DNA of 64,000 bases. Source: Trissonchulus latispiculum. Taxonomy: Eukaryota > Nematoda > Enoplea > Enoplida > Ironidae. Below are positions 50,557 through 62,826 of this stretch, one piece after another. The stretch spans positions 1 through 64,000 of the forward strand of contig JASAND010028283.1 of NCBI GenBank assembly GCA_030248195.1, given 5' to 3'. Position numbers and translations under genes: made by a program. The notes beneath the pieces are model-generated. The model was not told the DNA's origin, did not search any database, and saw nothing but the letters and a program-made list of their open reading frames with translations. Positions within the stretch are counted from its first letter, which is position 1. Each line of letters opens with the position of its first letter.

Positions 50557-51150
50557 ACATAAGCCAAGCCAAGTTTACTTGGTTGGCTTGGCTTTGAGGT
50601 GACATGTGCTACCACTTCAAAGTATTAGCAAATTATTGAACATATGGTATATAGACCAAGCAATTTCAACATAAGCCAAGCCAAGTTTACTTGGTTGGCT
50701 TGGCTTTGAGGTGACATGTGCTACCACTTCAAAGTATTAGCAAATTATTGAACATATGGTATATAGACCAAGCAATTTCAACATAAGCCAAGCCAAGTTT
50801 ACTTGGTTGGCTTGGCTTTGAGGTGACATGTGCTACCACTTCAAATAAGTAAACTATTGAACATAGACCAAGCAATTTCAACATAAGCCAAGCCAAGTTT
50901 ACTTGGTTGGCTTGGCTTTGAGGTGACATGTGCTACCACTTCAAATAAGTAAATTATTGAACATAGACTAAGCAATTTCAACATAAGCCAAGCCAAGTTT
51001 ACTTGGTTGGCTTGGCTTTGAGGTGACATGTGCTACCACTTCAAAGTATAAGTAAATTATTGAACATAGACCAAGCAATTTCAACATAAGCCAAGCCAAG
51101 TTTACTTGGTTGGCTTGGCTTTGAGGTGACCTGTTCTACCACTTCAAAGT
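50557..51150 (+). repeat. Tandem array B, 100-112 bp units
   Basis: Six unit starts: 50556, 50668, 50780, 50880, 50980 and 51083. Each holds AAGCCAAGCCAAG then TTGGTTGGCTTGGCTT, a palindrome equal to the reverse complement of the array A core, then GAGGTGACATGTGCTACC. Later units lack a short ATATGGTATAT segment, which explains the shift from 112 to 100 bp. Confidence 0.92.
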
Positions 51151-52019
51151 ATAAATAAACCTATGACCATTAAGCCGCCGAGAATTGTTGGTTGGCTTGA
51201 CATATCTCATTGGACGAATAAAATATTAACAGTTATTGAACATATCCTTACTAACAACTTGATCTATTTTAGACCAAGCAATCTCACCATAAGCCAAGCC
51301 ATGGACTAATTAAACCAACACAACATTTCCTTGATAAAACCTTGGCTAACACTATCTGTTCCTTGGCTTTTAAGAAAACAATTTTAACCAAGCTACTTCA
51401 CAGTGGCTTATCAAGAACTTTTAAAAGCTCAGATTTGGCCTAGTACTAATAAACCAAGCCTAGCAAATCCAGGCACGAACACATTACCAAAGTTTTGAAC
51501 GCTTTTGACCTAAAATGCACCTAACTTTTAGCAATTGTTGGTAAAAATTTACAAATTTTTGGTAAAAATGACTGATGAGTCTTTTTCTATTTAAAGCATG
51601 AAGCCAAAAAACGGAGAAAGTTTTAGTTTATCGTTTCTCTGTTGCTCCGTCGGAGCATGGACCGGCTATTAGGACTACTATAAATACTGACAAATTTCTG
51701 CAAGCACTTTTTCAATGAAATTATATACGCTTTGGTATAACAGGAGAAGCATACTGGAAAATGCACGCATGGCAATAGGATTGCTCTAGACCTAACGATA
51801 TCAGAACAATCATTGCTTTAAACCTGTAGAACCTCTGACGGAAAGTTTTGCCGCTAGATTTAGCTTTTGACTGTAACGGGCTTTAACTTTGGTGCGACTC
51901 CGGATCAATCGATAGCTTTCACGATTCAGCACAACTTTTCTTTTCTTGTCGTCGATGTCATGGTGAAATTTTTTCCTAGAAATATTCCCCCGGATAAATA
52001 ATAAATTAATAATTAATAA

Positions 52020-52555
52020 GGAACTGTGTCAAAAATACCAGCTAGAAATTTCGTATATGCGATCTGTTTATACGATTCAAAACCGTATAGATAAATCGCA
52101 TTTTTGAGTGATTAAAATCGTATAAATATTGTATACGCCATGCACTGGTAAGTTAAAAAGTATGTGTAAAAAGTTAAGTTACAGCTTTCTTGTAACAAAG
52201 GCAAGCTTTGCTCTAACTTTTTTGACCACATGTAAAGAGTTCAGCCTGCAACGTTGCTGTGTCTTTTTTGGTCCCTAAACTAGGTTTTGCAGTTTAATAA
52301 AAGTACACCTTAACTGCAGCTTCAAAGTTCAAACCATTCCGTTTCCTAAGAAAAGTTGATTACACTGTTCACGGTGACAACCAATGTTTATCCTTGAAAT
52401 GAATACATGAAAGAAAGCTTGATGAATAAAACGTATAACAATCGCATATTAGTTTTTTGAAAAACGTATACGCAAGCTTAGAAAAACGTATATACGACTC
52501 AAGTTAAATCGTATAAAATATTTCGTATTATACGAAATATTTCTGACACGATTCC
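52020..52555. mobile_element. TAA-flanked small DNA element (536 bp), PIF/Harbinger-like
   Basis: Ends GGAACTGTGTCA and, from the right, GGAATCGTGTCA, flanked by TAA on both sides (52017-52019, 52556-52558). Subterminal TACGAAAT blocks pair. It is related to the 215-bp element at 54316. A 3-bp TAA/TWA duplication is typical of PIF/Harbinger. Confidence 0.65.
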
Positions 52556-53097
52556 TAAATATCCGATTCAATTGATAGGTCAATATTCCAAAACAGAAAT
52601 TCGTTGGAAAGCTGAAACTTGCTGTTAAAAATTTAATTACAGCAGAACGGTGAATTTTCCATCCAGAAAAATTTCACCGGTTAAATTTTTCCGGGGGAAA
52701 TTTCTAGGGGTAAAACTTTCACCATGACACCAACACCACCGCGTATTTACATCCGATATCAATGGCAGAACGCATTCTTTTACATGCATTCACATCACAC
52801 TCAGACTATTAGGGCTACAGTAAAAGGAATGTGGTATTTTTTCAAAATTGTCCCCTGCTAAAGCAAAAATGACTTCATTCAAGCAAACAGCTAGGAAAAA
52901 TTTTTTAATACTCGTTGTGGGTGTCGCCAAAACGTCGGCCAGGCATGGGGATACTTAGAACCAGCTATTTTCTCCACGGACGTATTCCTTGAACAATTTA
53001 TATGATGATCCCTTCCAGATTACGAGGAGACCGAAAGCGAGCGAATATAGGGTTGACTAATACATCAAATTAATCCTCTACTCAGATAAAGCATCCG

Positions 53098-53812
53098 TTT
53101 AAAAGGTCTAAAGTCAAGACATCTAACTTTCATAACGTCCACTGACAAAACGTCTCAATTTTTCAAAATTCTATGACACGTTAAAAACGTCTAAAATAGT
53201 TTTCTAAGGAACGCAAACCAAATTTACTGCAATTTTAAATTAAATCTTATTTTAAAACCTAATTAAATTAAACTCTATGTCTAGTTTATTATTTTATTTT
53301 AAAGTTTAAATTTGTGTTCAATTTTAAATTCAGAATTAAAATTAAATTAAAGTTAATATGAAAACTGTGAAGAAGTTTTAGTCCAGTTTGAGTTTGCCAG
53401 ATTATGAATTTCATGTCGATTTCTGGGAAACTTGGCCATTTTTTGGGAAAAAAGTGACCCTTGGGAAACGAGACTTTGATACACATTGACCACACAGAAG
53501 TTAAAATTTGTGCCCCAAGGCCCAATCACCCAAGCAAAAATGCCGACCCAAGCACCCCATGACCCAATTTTTACTAAGTATATACTTCTGTCAAATCACG
53601 TATATACTGAAAACTAGGAAAAACTTAATACCGACCAAATTTTGCAAGTTTTTAAATAAAAACAAGTATAAGTAGAATCAAAATCAGCTAAAGTGGGGAA
53701 AGTTTAGTCGTTTTGAATGTGTGACACAATTTTGAAAAATTTAGACGTTTTGTGAGCAGACCTTTCGTCGTAGACATTTGAACGTTAGACGTTTTGACTT
53801 TTGACGTTTTGG
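53098..53812. mobile_element. Inverted-repeat element with AACGTCTAA blocks
   Basis: The left arm (about 53105-53190) and right arm (53720-53812) are inverted copies of AAGTCAAAACGTCTAAC, ACAAAACGTCT and TTTTTCAAAATT blocks. The interior is AT-rich, without a transposase. Confidence 0.55.
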
Positions 53813-53921
53813 TAGGGAACGCAGGTAACTATAGGTGTTAACGTGGCTCGAGGTCAATTTAAAATAAAAGTTTTGACTTGCTAGAGAGAAGTCGCTTTTA
53901 CTTTGATATATCCAACCAACA

Positions 53922-55487
53922 GTGTCAGGGGACGTCGACCCATATCTTGCGAAAAAATTTTATAAAAATCAAAAATCAAGAATTTGACAAATGTTAGTGG
54001 GTGAAGAAAACATTTAAAAACAAAAATCAAAAATTTATGCATCACTCAGAGAATAAATAGCTTGAAATATCAAAGATCAAAGGTTTGTGCATTTGTACAC
54101 GTCATTTCTTAACAACAAAAATCAAAAATCAAAAGATTTTTTGATTGGCTGGCGGCTTCGGCCAATCATGCAGCAACTGTAGTCACGTGCTTTCCACTAA
54201 TGAAACCTATATGACTGATGTTGCAGGTTTGCTGTAGCTATATATATTTCTTGAAAATTTCATTTCAAATGAAGTTGTAAACAATTTTTGAAAAATTTAC
54301 CAAACTATGAGTTAAGGAACTGTCTCAAAATTGCAATGCGAAGAATTTGCATTCTAAGCTAGTAACGATCTGCAAATCGCATATACGATTTATTATAGAG
54401 CATTTTGCTTTTTCTAGTAATACAACACTTTTGAAACAGCTGTAAAAAATCGCATACAATTTTCCAAATCGCATTAAACTTCAAGAAAAATAAGAAACGT
54501 ATTATACGAAATTTATTTCGAGACAGTTCCTAACTTAAACATTAACAAGAACAACAATTTATTTCTATGGCGTTTAACAAATTTTCAGTAAAATATTGTT
54601 ATTATTATTATTATTATTATCGGGTATTTTTGACTCTCTATTTTTGCATCTTAAATGTAATTAGCTAAAACTTACGAAATAACCTATTTTCGTGTTCTTT
54701 AAGATTTTGGGACCAGTCCGTATTCTTAGGCGACAAGGAAAGAAAGTTTTGGTTTTTGCCATTATACTTTCAGAATAAAGTCGAGACACCGGATTGGTTG
54801 CTATGGCTGAAACGAGGGCACCAAAATCAACAGTTGCTTTTCCAGCCTTTGATTAAGTCAATATAACCAAAAACAATTTTGATGGTCAAAAATGGCCATT
54901 TTCGAAGATTTTCTCGACCGTTAAGAACTGATAAGCAAAATCCAAAAAGTCGTCCCAGGGCCTGTATGTCCTTCATATCATAACATAATATCATATCATT
55001 CATATCACAAAATAACTTCTGGCCATTCTGGCCGTTTTGAGAAATCGATGTTCAAAGATTGTTGGTCTATGTTTAGCCGTTATGTCCGGACCCGGACAGT
55101 TAACTCATAGTTTGGTAAATTTTTCGAATATTATTGACAACTTCATTTGAAATGAAATTTTCAAGACATATATAGCTACAGCACACCTGCAACATCAATC
55201 CTATAGGTTTCATTAGTGGAAAGCACGTGAGTCTATAGCTGCTGCATGATTGGCCGAAGCCGCCAGCCAATCAGAGAAGCTTTTGATTTTTGTTTTTAAG
55301 AAATGACGTGTACAAATGCACAAACATTTGATATTTGATATTTCAAGCTATTTATTCTCGCAGTCATGCATAAATTTTTGATTTTTGTTTTTAAATGTTT
55401 TCTTCATCCAATAACATTTGTCGAATTCTTGATTTTTGATTTTATAAAATTTTTTCGCTAGATATGGGTCGACGTCCTCTGACACAA
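53922..55487. mobile_element. Long foldback element with nested insertions (1.57 kb)
   Basis: Arms of about 390 bp (53922-54314 and 55099-55487) are inverted copies starting GTGTCAGRGGACGTCGACCC. They include a GGCTTCGGCCAATCATGCAG block and ATTTCATTTCAAATGAAGTT. Between the arms lie a TAA-flanked element (54316-54530), a (TTA)n run near 54598 and a fragment of the TTAA-flanked family. Confidence 0.8.
54316..54530. mobile_element. TAA-flanked small DNA element (215 bp)
   Basis: Perfect ends GGAACTGTCTC / GAGACAGTTCC with TAA at 54313-54315 and 54531-54533. It shares ends and TACGAAAT sequence with the 536-bp element at 52020. It sits at the inner edge of the left arm of the foldback element. 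Confidence 0.75.
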
Positions 55488-55809
55488 CAGCATTAATTCA
55501 CCGTATTGCAGCCAACAACTTTCTTTATTACTTAATCGCTACTTGCGCAGCGTCGAAATTTTGGATTTTGTAGTTTTGAACATGTTTATTTCATCCTTAG
55601 CTCGAATTCTAACTCTAATTTAGTGTTTACGAAAATGGCCAAAATTCGTTATAGTGCACGACATGCCTTTTTCCTTTAGGGACATTATGGTGGCTTATAG
55701 CGCCTTGGTTTAGCAATGCCAATCGTTTCAACACAAACTGAATGGATTGTATACTCTGTTTCTCTGTTAACTTTCAGTGACAGTATACTATTCTTTATAT
55801 TTTTAGAAT
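55488..55809. other. Spacer before cassette 2
   Basis: AT-rich, no supported feature, ending in a T-rich tract TATATTTTTAG that could serve as the acceptor for the next block. Confidence 0.3.
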
Positions 55810-56472
55810 GACGTGGTCCTCGGAAGGATTGGAGAAGATTGATGAAGCCTCAGGACAGGTGGCAGTTGCAAGCGCGACTGTCACCTGAGGTTAACTGTAT
55901 CTGTAGCAAATAGGAGTGTACTGTAGTATGCAAAGGAGGAAAATCAGTGGTTAAACAAACATCTGCTTAAAATTTTCAAAATTAAACTCCCAAACAATAT
56001 TAAAACTTTGAATGCCAAGTGCAAAATCCGCATCCAGTGAGACTAGCTTAGTTTAGGGACTTCCTGAGTTTGCTGGTAGTGTGATGGGTTACGTGGCGGG
56101 AGGTGGCCCCTGTCAACATTTTTCTAGCCAGGGATAGGTTAGGTGAGTTGGTAGGTTACTTAAGGTTTTCAGGTTAGGGCTTCCATTGTTGCCAGCCATA
56201 ACTACGACGACGACAACAACAACAACAACTGTGCTGCTGCTGCTGCTGACGTGCGGGTTTTGCACTTCGCATTCGACTACTTTTAAATTTCGTAATTTAC
56301 AAGTAATTAACCACCGATTTTTTCCACCGATTTTTTTCTGTAGAATGTGAGAGGAGGGTGTTCTTTAGTATGCTGAGTTAGAATTTTTCGTATAACCATG
56401 CTTGTCTGTGTATGTTTTAGATTTTTCAGCTGTAGCGCCGAAGACAAAGAAAGATCATGGGAAATCAAAGGT
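55807..56472 (+). repeat. Exon-intron-exon cassette, copy 2
   Basis: Follows TTTTTAG; the first block ends GATGAAGCCTCAGGACAG|GTGGCA and the second follows TTTTTCAG (56428) and ends ATCAAAG|GTAACT. The donor hairpin is AGGTGGCAGT with ACTGTCACCT, one A-U pair replaced by G-U. The core at 56048-56190 is almost identical to copy 1. In the frame used by copies 1 and 3 the second block hits an early stop (CTG TAG), so this copy may be decayed or use another frame. Confidence 0.5.
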
Positions 56473-58097
56473 AACTATGATTGTTAAAAGCAGAAATAAG
56501 AGGTCCGTAATAGTGCTATGGATCGGATCAGGTTGACAGCCAAAATTACTACAGATCCGATCGGGAATTTGCAAAATTATTTGCCCTTGTTTTTTAGAAA
56601 TACACGAGTTTTCGGCTTTACTTTTGAAAAAGTTAGTCGAAAAGTTTTGGAAATTTTAGTCGAGAAATACATGATTTTGCAGAATTTTCTTGCCATTGTG
56701 ATACCAGTTTTTGGAACCCTTGTGAGCGTATCATCTAAGGGGATTCATTTGTTCACTTGTCCAACTCAGCCAGTCAAAGCCTTCTGAAATAATAGAACTT
56801 GAATATTTATTACGGGCGCAATATTTATCATAGTTTTGCAAACTTCATGCTGTTGTATTCAGTTCATAAGCATTCCGATTACATTAATTTGGCAACCATT
56901 TTTGCCATTCGCTCTGATTTGATTTGATTTGAAGCGGTAGTTTTTTGAGAAAATGTACATTCATATTTTGAGAAGCCAGATAATCGGGTTAAATGTGATA
57001 TGTAATGAAATGTGACACCTACATTAGCGGTTCTACAAATTCAAACAAAACTTTTTTGTTGAGTGAGTCTCACTAGCATTAGCCAGAAAGAAATTAATTT
57101 TTTGCATTTGCCAAAAATTTTGCATATCATCATAAATTTGAAGCATCCATTTCAAATTTGAGCTAAATCGATTAGGTTTACAAAAGTCGTGCGCAGGCTA
57201 TACTTGTGGTCCATAACTTTCGTCTTAGTAACTGCGTTTCACTTTACGTCATAAGCTTTTTTTAATAATCTTGGCCACTGTCATTTTACTGTCGATTGGT
57301 CAGCGATTGGTCACCATTGGTTGATTGGTTATTTGCTAATTTATTGTGAAATTTCAGCAGACAAAATTTGTTTTGGTTTAAAATTTAGATTCAAATGACA
57401 ATATTTTTGAGAAATTTGCTGATTTCTCTAAAATCCTTTAATTTGAATTTAAATTTAAACCCAAATAGTAAAATTTTGCAAAATTCACCAATCTCTGCCT
57501 TTATCCTTTAAATGCCCGGACGGTCCATTTGGCCCAAGAGACGATCATATATGTGCTTGGGGGGGGGGGGGGGGGGGGGGGGGGTTGGGGGTGGTTTCAC
57601 CCTCCAGCCCTGGACCTCACCCCCCCCCCCCGCAGAATCCGAATTTTTCCGGTTTTTTGGGCAACCGGTTTTCCGGCGGCCTGCCGCCGGCTCACCCCTC
57701 CCCAGAACTTCCCCTCCTGCACATGTCTGGTGACGTTTCAAATATTTATTGTCTAGATCCGATTACTGATTACCCGATTACTGCTTTTCAGCTAAAGTAA
57801 TCGCTTGACAAATTAGGCAAAATACAGGTTACGCACACATTTCAGCTTATCTCTATAACGAAGAGCGATTTCACAATAAATAAAACATCGTCCCCAGCGA
57901 TTTGATGGAGGTATCGGATGATATAACCGATGTCTCGCGAAAACATTACTTGACTCTGCAAAAAATCTGGAAAATTATACTTCTTCGAAAATGTGTTGAA
58001 AATATTTTACAAAAGCAACATTAGTTTCATGGCATGCATTAAAAAGAACACATGTCAAGCTGCATTTTGATATAAAAATGGCTTCTTAACTCCAAGT
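56473..58097. other. AT-rich stretch with a G24-type homopolymer
   Basis: No gene supported. A run of about 24 G residues followed by TTGGGGG lies at 57560-57590, with C runs and CCGGCGGCC sequence to 57700. It resembles the G-rich ends of the mobile elements elsewhere. Confidence 0.4.
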
Positions 58098-58401
58098 AAT
58101 GCGTCTGTCAAAAGATTTTGAGTACACCACTATAGCGAGATTCCGCAGAATCGAGGCAAGCTGAAACTCCAGCAAAATTTTCGTGCTCTATTACAGCACG
58201 AGGTTTGCAGCAAACTGACAATTGGCACCATATTTTTAGAAAGTTTTGGAGGTCAAGAGTCCAAGGAACTACATCATGTTCTTTACCGCCTTACCATGCT
58301 ACTGAACTTGTGATCGAAAATTTCGCTGGAATTGCAGCTTGACTCGACTCTGCGGAATCTTGCTATTATGGTGTACTCAATATCTTTTCATAGACGCATA
58401 A
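58098..58401. mobile_element. Inverted-repeat MITE (about 300 bp)
   Basis: Arms of about 95 bp mirror each other: ATGCGTCTGTCAAAAGAT and GAGTACACCACTATAGC at the left against ATGCGTCTATGAAAAGAT and GAGTACACCATAATAGC from the right, then GATTCCGCAGA. No coding frame. Confidence 0.7.
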
Positions 58402-58706
58402 CGGATGAGTAATAATGGTGCAAACTTTATGTGAGCAAAGGGAATCACCACCTTAAGGGAGGGTCCATCTTGAATATACAAGCCGAAATGTGGAAGTTGA
58501 ATGTTACCTTATTCGGATGGCTCGTTAATTTGTCTGCGAAACAATGGAAATCTGATTTTGAAATATCTGTTAAAATACAAAAAATCCAGTTTGAAGTCGA
58601 GAAAATCTGACAAATCTCTGCATACACAACATAGCTTTTAGAAAATCAGTGTGAGCTAATTCTGTTCAAAAAACTTATCCAATCTAAATTTTCTGATTTG
58701 TTTCAG

Positions 58707-59381
58707 AACCTTGGAAAATGAAGCCTCAGGACAGGTGACAGTTACCAAAAGAGGTAGCTGTCACCTGAAGGGTAACTGTATCGAAAGCGAGTAAATGTTA
58801 AACTGTAATCAGTAGTATAGTAAATTGAGTTAGTAGCTTGTAGGTGAAATCAGTGGTTAAACTAAAACCTATTTAAAAATTCAATACCATTCCAAAAACG
58901 TCGAATGCAAAGTGCGCAAATTTGCATGTAGGTTGCTTAGTTTAGTTTAGGGACTTTTTAAGTTTCTGGTAGGCTGATGGGTTACGTGGTGGGAGGAGGC
59001 CCTGGTGAAATTTTCTTCTTCCAGGGATAGGTTAGGTGAGGCGGTAGGTTACTTAAGGTTTTCAGGTTAGGGCTTCAACAGTCGCCATCCACAACTACGA
59101 CGACAACGACAACGACGACAACAACAACTCTGCAGCTGCTGATGATGATCATGCAGATTTCGCACTCTGCATTCGAATTTTCACACACCTCTTGCAACGA
59201 TTAACCACTGGTTTCATTTTATTGAATTTGAGAAATTGTAGTATAATGTTTAAGTAGATTTGCTAACGCGTGTTTGCATGTTCATGTTTTAGATTTTCAG
59301 ATGACAGTGGAAAGAAGAAGACGAAGAAGAAAAATAAGAAGACAAAAAACAAAGAAACACGATCATTCCTGGAAACAGGTA
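58707..59381 (+). repeat. Exon-intron-exon cassette, copy 3
   Basis: Follows TTTCAG at 58706. The first block, of 28 nt, ends AATGAAGCCTCAGGACAG|GTGACA. The second follows TTTTCAG (59300), is Arg/Lys-rich (MTVERRRRRR then QKTKKHDHSW in the frame shared with NEASGQ) and ends GAAACAG|GTAAAT. The donor hairpin AGGTGACAGTTACC / GGTAGCTGTCACCT has a wobble at a different position from copy 1. The core is more diverged but keeps GGGATAGGTTAGGTGAG and AGGTTACTTAAGG. Confidence 0.5.
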
Positions 59382-60812
59382 AATAGCCATTTAAGTAAAT
59401 TTTATTAGTTCCTTAATAGCCAGAGAAGTTATCCAATTCAGTAATTAAAATGCAATTGATAAATGTATTGCTAATAGTTAACTAAACATAAGCTGCACCA
59501 GTCCTTAAATTAATTAATTTATTTCATTAAACTTTGTAAATTCAGGTTGTACTTGCTACACGAATGGCAAACTTGTTTAATATTTCACGATTCGTTGACC
59601 CAGTAGACCTCGGACTCGGTGACTCAGCGGGTGACCCGATATTTGTTTATTAGCTGTTACAAGTATTTTAAACAAACTATATAGCAAGCCACATCATTAT
59701 TTTATTCAGATTTGCACTTAAAAAGTGACCATTACAGCCACTACATTACTTCCAAAATGTATTACTGCTTATGGTTTAGGCACACAAAATGTTTCACTGA
59801 ATGAAATTCACACTGTCTATTTTGTTGCTAGTTTGAGCGAATATTGTAGTTTTCAAGCGTAAAGATTCTAAATATACATGCTTTAACAGCATAACGTTTC
59901 GACAACTAAAAATACCGGGTCAGAGGTCCTGAATCGGTAACCAGACTATATAGTGACCGAACTGACCCGGTTATCCGGTGACTCGGTTTAATCTGTGCTA
60001 AGCATCATATCATTTTTAATTTTATTTCAACTTAAGGATATTTGGAAATTGTAGATCAACTATTTTTAGATTCTTTGGATAACAATTTAGAGTAAGGTAA
60101 GTTGGTTGTTACGGGCAAAAACCAAGAAGACGTGATAGATGGCAATCTCAACCTAAATTCTACTTTGATCAAAACGTATAAGCAACAGGATAACTGAGAC
60201 CGCAAATGCGCAATCTTCAGAGTTCGAATTTTGTGAAAAAAGTTAAATTACAAAATTATGTAGTGATTTTCCCCAACCGCACAATTACTTTGTTGCCGGG
60301 TGAATAACTTAATTACAGAAACATTTAGGCTTGAGAAGAAGCTGCTGCTTTGCTACCCTTATCTTTATCTGGTTTACTTGACCTTTCAATTGTAGATCAT
60401 CTACTTTTCGATTCTTTGGATGACAGCAAAGGATATTGGAAAATTGTAGATCACCTATTTTTAGATTCTTTGGATTACAACACTTTTAGATTCTTTGGAT
60501 TACTGCACAACTTAACAAAGAAACATACCGTATATTATTTGTTTAGAATGGTGTCGTGACCGTGTCAGAATATAACATTAACCAACCTATATTAGCAAAG
60601 GATATTTAGTTAAGATTTTAGATGTAATCCGCAAATGTGGAAGGAGCCAAAGGTGGAAGGACCAGAAGAACGTCACGCCCAATTGGTAAACTGTTTCGAA
60701 TTGTACACACTTTTCCATTTTTGGGGGAGGGGGTCCATTTTGGTATATTTTAACGAGTTTTTGAAATTAATGTCGGATTTCTTACGGCTAGTGAGTAATT
60801 TTACCTCAAAGA
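59382..60812. repeat. Region with short tandem TAGATTCTTTGGAT units
   Basis: Between 60050 and 60505 the block GTAGATCA(N)CTATTTTTAG and TAGATTCTTTGGAT recurs four to five times, partly degenerate. Elsewhere it is AT-rich with no gene signal. Confidence 0.45.
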
Positions 60813-61293
60813 GCCTTTTCAAGAAAGGGTAGAGTAGATTTAAAATTAACTCGATCCTTTTCAAGAAAGAGTAAAAAGAGTTAATTTTAACCCAGCTAGT
60901 TAGAGAGAGTTAAAAGATTTTAACTCTGGGTGGATTCATAAAAGGAGTTAAAATTAATTCGCCCTTTTCAAGAATGGTGTGCAGTGTTAAAAACCTGTGG
61001 AGTTAAATTTAACTCTACCCTTTTCACGAAAGGGTTAAATTTAACTCTGTTTAAAGGCAGGCAAAGCACGATGGTTAAGCAGAGTTAAAATTAACTCTTT
61101 TCATGAAACCATGGGGTAAATTTTAGTCATTTTAACTCCTTTTAGCTCTACAGCATTTAACCCTGCAGGGTTGAACAGAGTTTAAAACGCGCAGAGTTAA
61201 ACTTAACTCTGTTCTTTCATGAAAAGAGTTAATTTTAATTCTACCACTCTACTCCACTCTACTCTACTCTACCCTACCCTTTCTTGAAAAGGC
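60813..61293. mobile_element. Inverted-repeat element full of AGAGTTAAA palindromes
   Basis: Ends GCCTTTTCAAGAAAGGGTAG and its near-perfect complement at the right. The interior has about ten copies of GAGTTAAA(ATT)AACTC-type palindromes and CTTTTCA(A/T)GAAAG(G) units. The flanking duplication is unclear. Confidence 0.65.
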
Positions 61294-61320
61294 CCCAAGT
61301 TGATGTCAGCATGTGTTAAG

Positions 61321-61902
61321 TAGTGATGTGGATAGGATCGGCGGATCGGATGGGATCGACAAATTTTCGAATCGGATCGGCCGGATCGGATCGGCTTAAT
61401 TTTTCCGGATCGCCGATGAGTTCACAAAGATCGCAAATGAGGCAAAATTTGAAAATGTGTACTAATTTTTAAGACATTGCAAAATTTCTTCGAAAAATTT
61501 TTCAAAACCTTCATTTTGATCAAATGTTGACTTTTCTGTTGTTAACGTTTTTTGTTTCTTCTTTCTCCAGATCTAGACCGATGACTGCTTCAACTTTACC
61601 TTGTCTTTTATATAGTTCACACTAGATCTTAAACTCTCAAAACAAAGCGTTATTTTTCAAAGGTGACTAAACATCATTCTGCAGCTGAAGTTTATTGATA
61701 TGGGCTTTCAAAACTACTCAATAACGTTCAGTTGCGAAGTTTGATCAAGACTTTTGCAAAATACCGGTAAATCGAAAGGTATAGTGCAATTTAAGTGTTT
61801 ACAATGAAAATTAAAATTATAACCGGATCGGATCGCCGGCCATTCGGCGGATCGGATTGGTTGTTGACTTTGGCAACCGATCCGATCCGATCCACATCAC
61901 TA
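61321..61902. mobile_element. hAT-type non-autonomous element (582 bp)
   Basis: Perfect 8-bp duplication GTGTTAAG (61313-61320, 61903-61910) and perfect 13-bp ends TAGTGATGTGGAT / ATCCACATCACTA. Subterminal arms are arrays of CGGATCGGATCGG. No transposase. Confidence 0.92.
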
Positions 61903-61910
61903 GTGTTAAG

Positions 61911-62822
61911 GTGCTGGTATTCTTTTGTTCAGTGGTTTTTTAAAAACGCTTGTTAACTTTCGCAATTTTGGAGTTGGAAAAGCTTTATACATCGTTTAAA
62001 AGCTTATCAGTACGTTCGCATGATCTTACGAAATTATCAAATTTAGCGAAATATTAGTAAACATTCTGACATAACGGGTAAAAAATCTCGAAACTATGCA
62101 AAAATATCACTATAATTGGTATCGTATCAGCATAATTTGATATCGGAGCCTCCGTGGTCGAATGGTTGTTCACTCCCTACAAAGTGGAGGATCATGCCAA
62201 GTCTAGAGATGAACAAAACATATCAAACATATCTCTAGCATTCTAAGTTCTCACTGTTTATATCCCCTAAGGCAATTTATCGAGAATGGCATGGGGTGGC
62301 CGCCTATCAAGGGGAGCTACCAAAGCGCCTCCATTACGAAGGACGTAGTAGACGTACTGATAGCCTTGTGGAGCAGTTCGGGTAATTCTTGTGCAATTTT
62401 TGAGTGTCAGCATTCGTATCCCCTGAAAAATATGAACGTTCCGGCACTACCCCTAACCGGAATACCAGCTGGGGTACAAAAATTCAAAGGCCTAATTAAA
62501 AATAATACCAACAAATCACAGTATGTAAATAGACATTTCTGACGATTCCAAATGGTATTGGTCTGCTTTGCCCAGTTTCGAGATTTATTGTCAGCGGAAT
62601 TTTGTTTTTTCCAGTTATGAATTTTTGCTTAACGTGATGCCTGTCAAGCAGTTACCAAATGCCAAAATATCTCGCGATTTTGCAAAAACGTCTTAAGCAT
62701 CAACAGTGGCGTTACTGCTCTTTAAAAGACGTTAAAACAAAGCTCTAAATATCCACGATATGTGTGTTTTTAATTTATGAGCGAAATCGGTGACTATCAA
62801 ATTTTAATGATGGACCCCTTCC
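61911..62822. other. AT-rich stretch with a weak tRNA-like segment
   Basis: No gene supported. GCCTCCGTGGTCGAATGGTT at 62150 resembles an A box, but no tRNA fold could be completed. Confidence 0.3.
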
Positions 62823-62826
62823 TTAA

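Larger units (their letters stand above)
49604..51497. mobile_element. Foldback element made of two inverted satellite arrays (1.9 kb)
   Basis: The outer ends are inverted copies: AAAATGTTCGTGCCTG at the left and its near-complement CAGGCACGAACACATT at the right, with GTTTTGG outside. Inside are two tandem arrays (49968-50530 and 50557-51150) whose palindromic cores are reverse complements. CTTGGCT or AGCCAAG recurs throughout. The architecture matches Drosophila foldback (FB) and Galileo elements. No open frame. Confidence 0.75.

Noticed and set aside
49868..51165. CRISPR-like array of repeats
   Set aside because: Units are 100-122 bp, spacers are themselves repeated, and the host is a spliced eukaryotic genome; this is a foldback/satellite element.
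62150..62210. tRNA-like A box GTGGTCGAATGG
   Set aside because: No B box or closing acceptor stem found.
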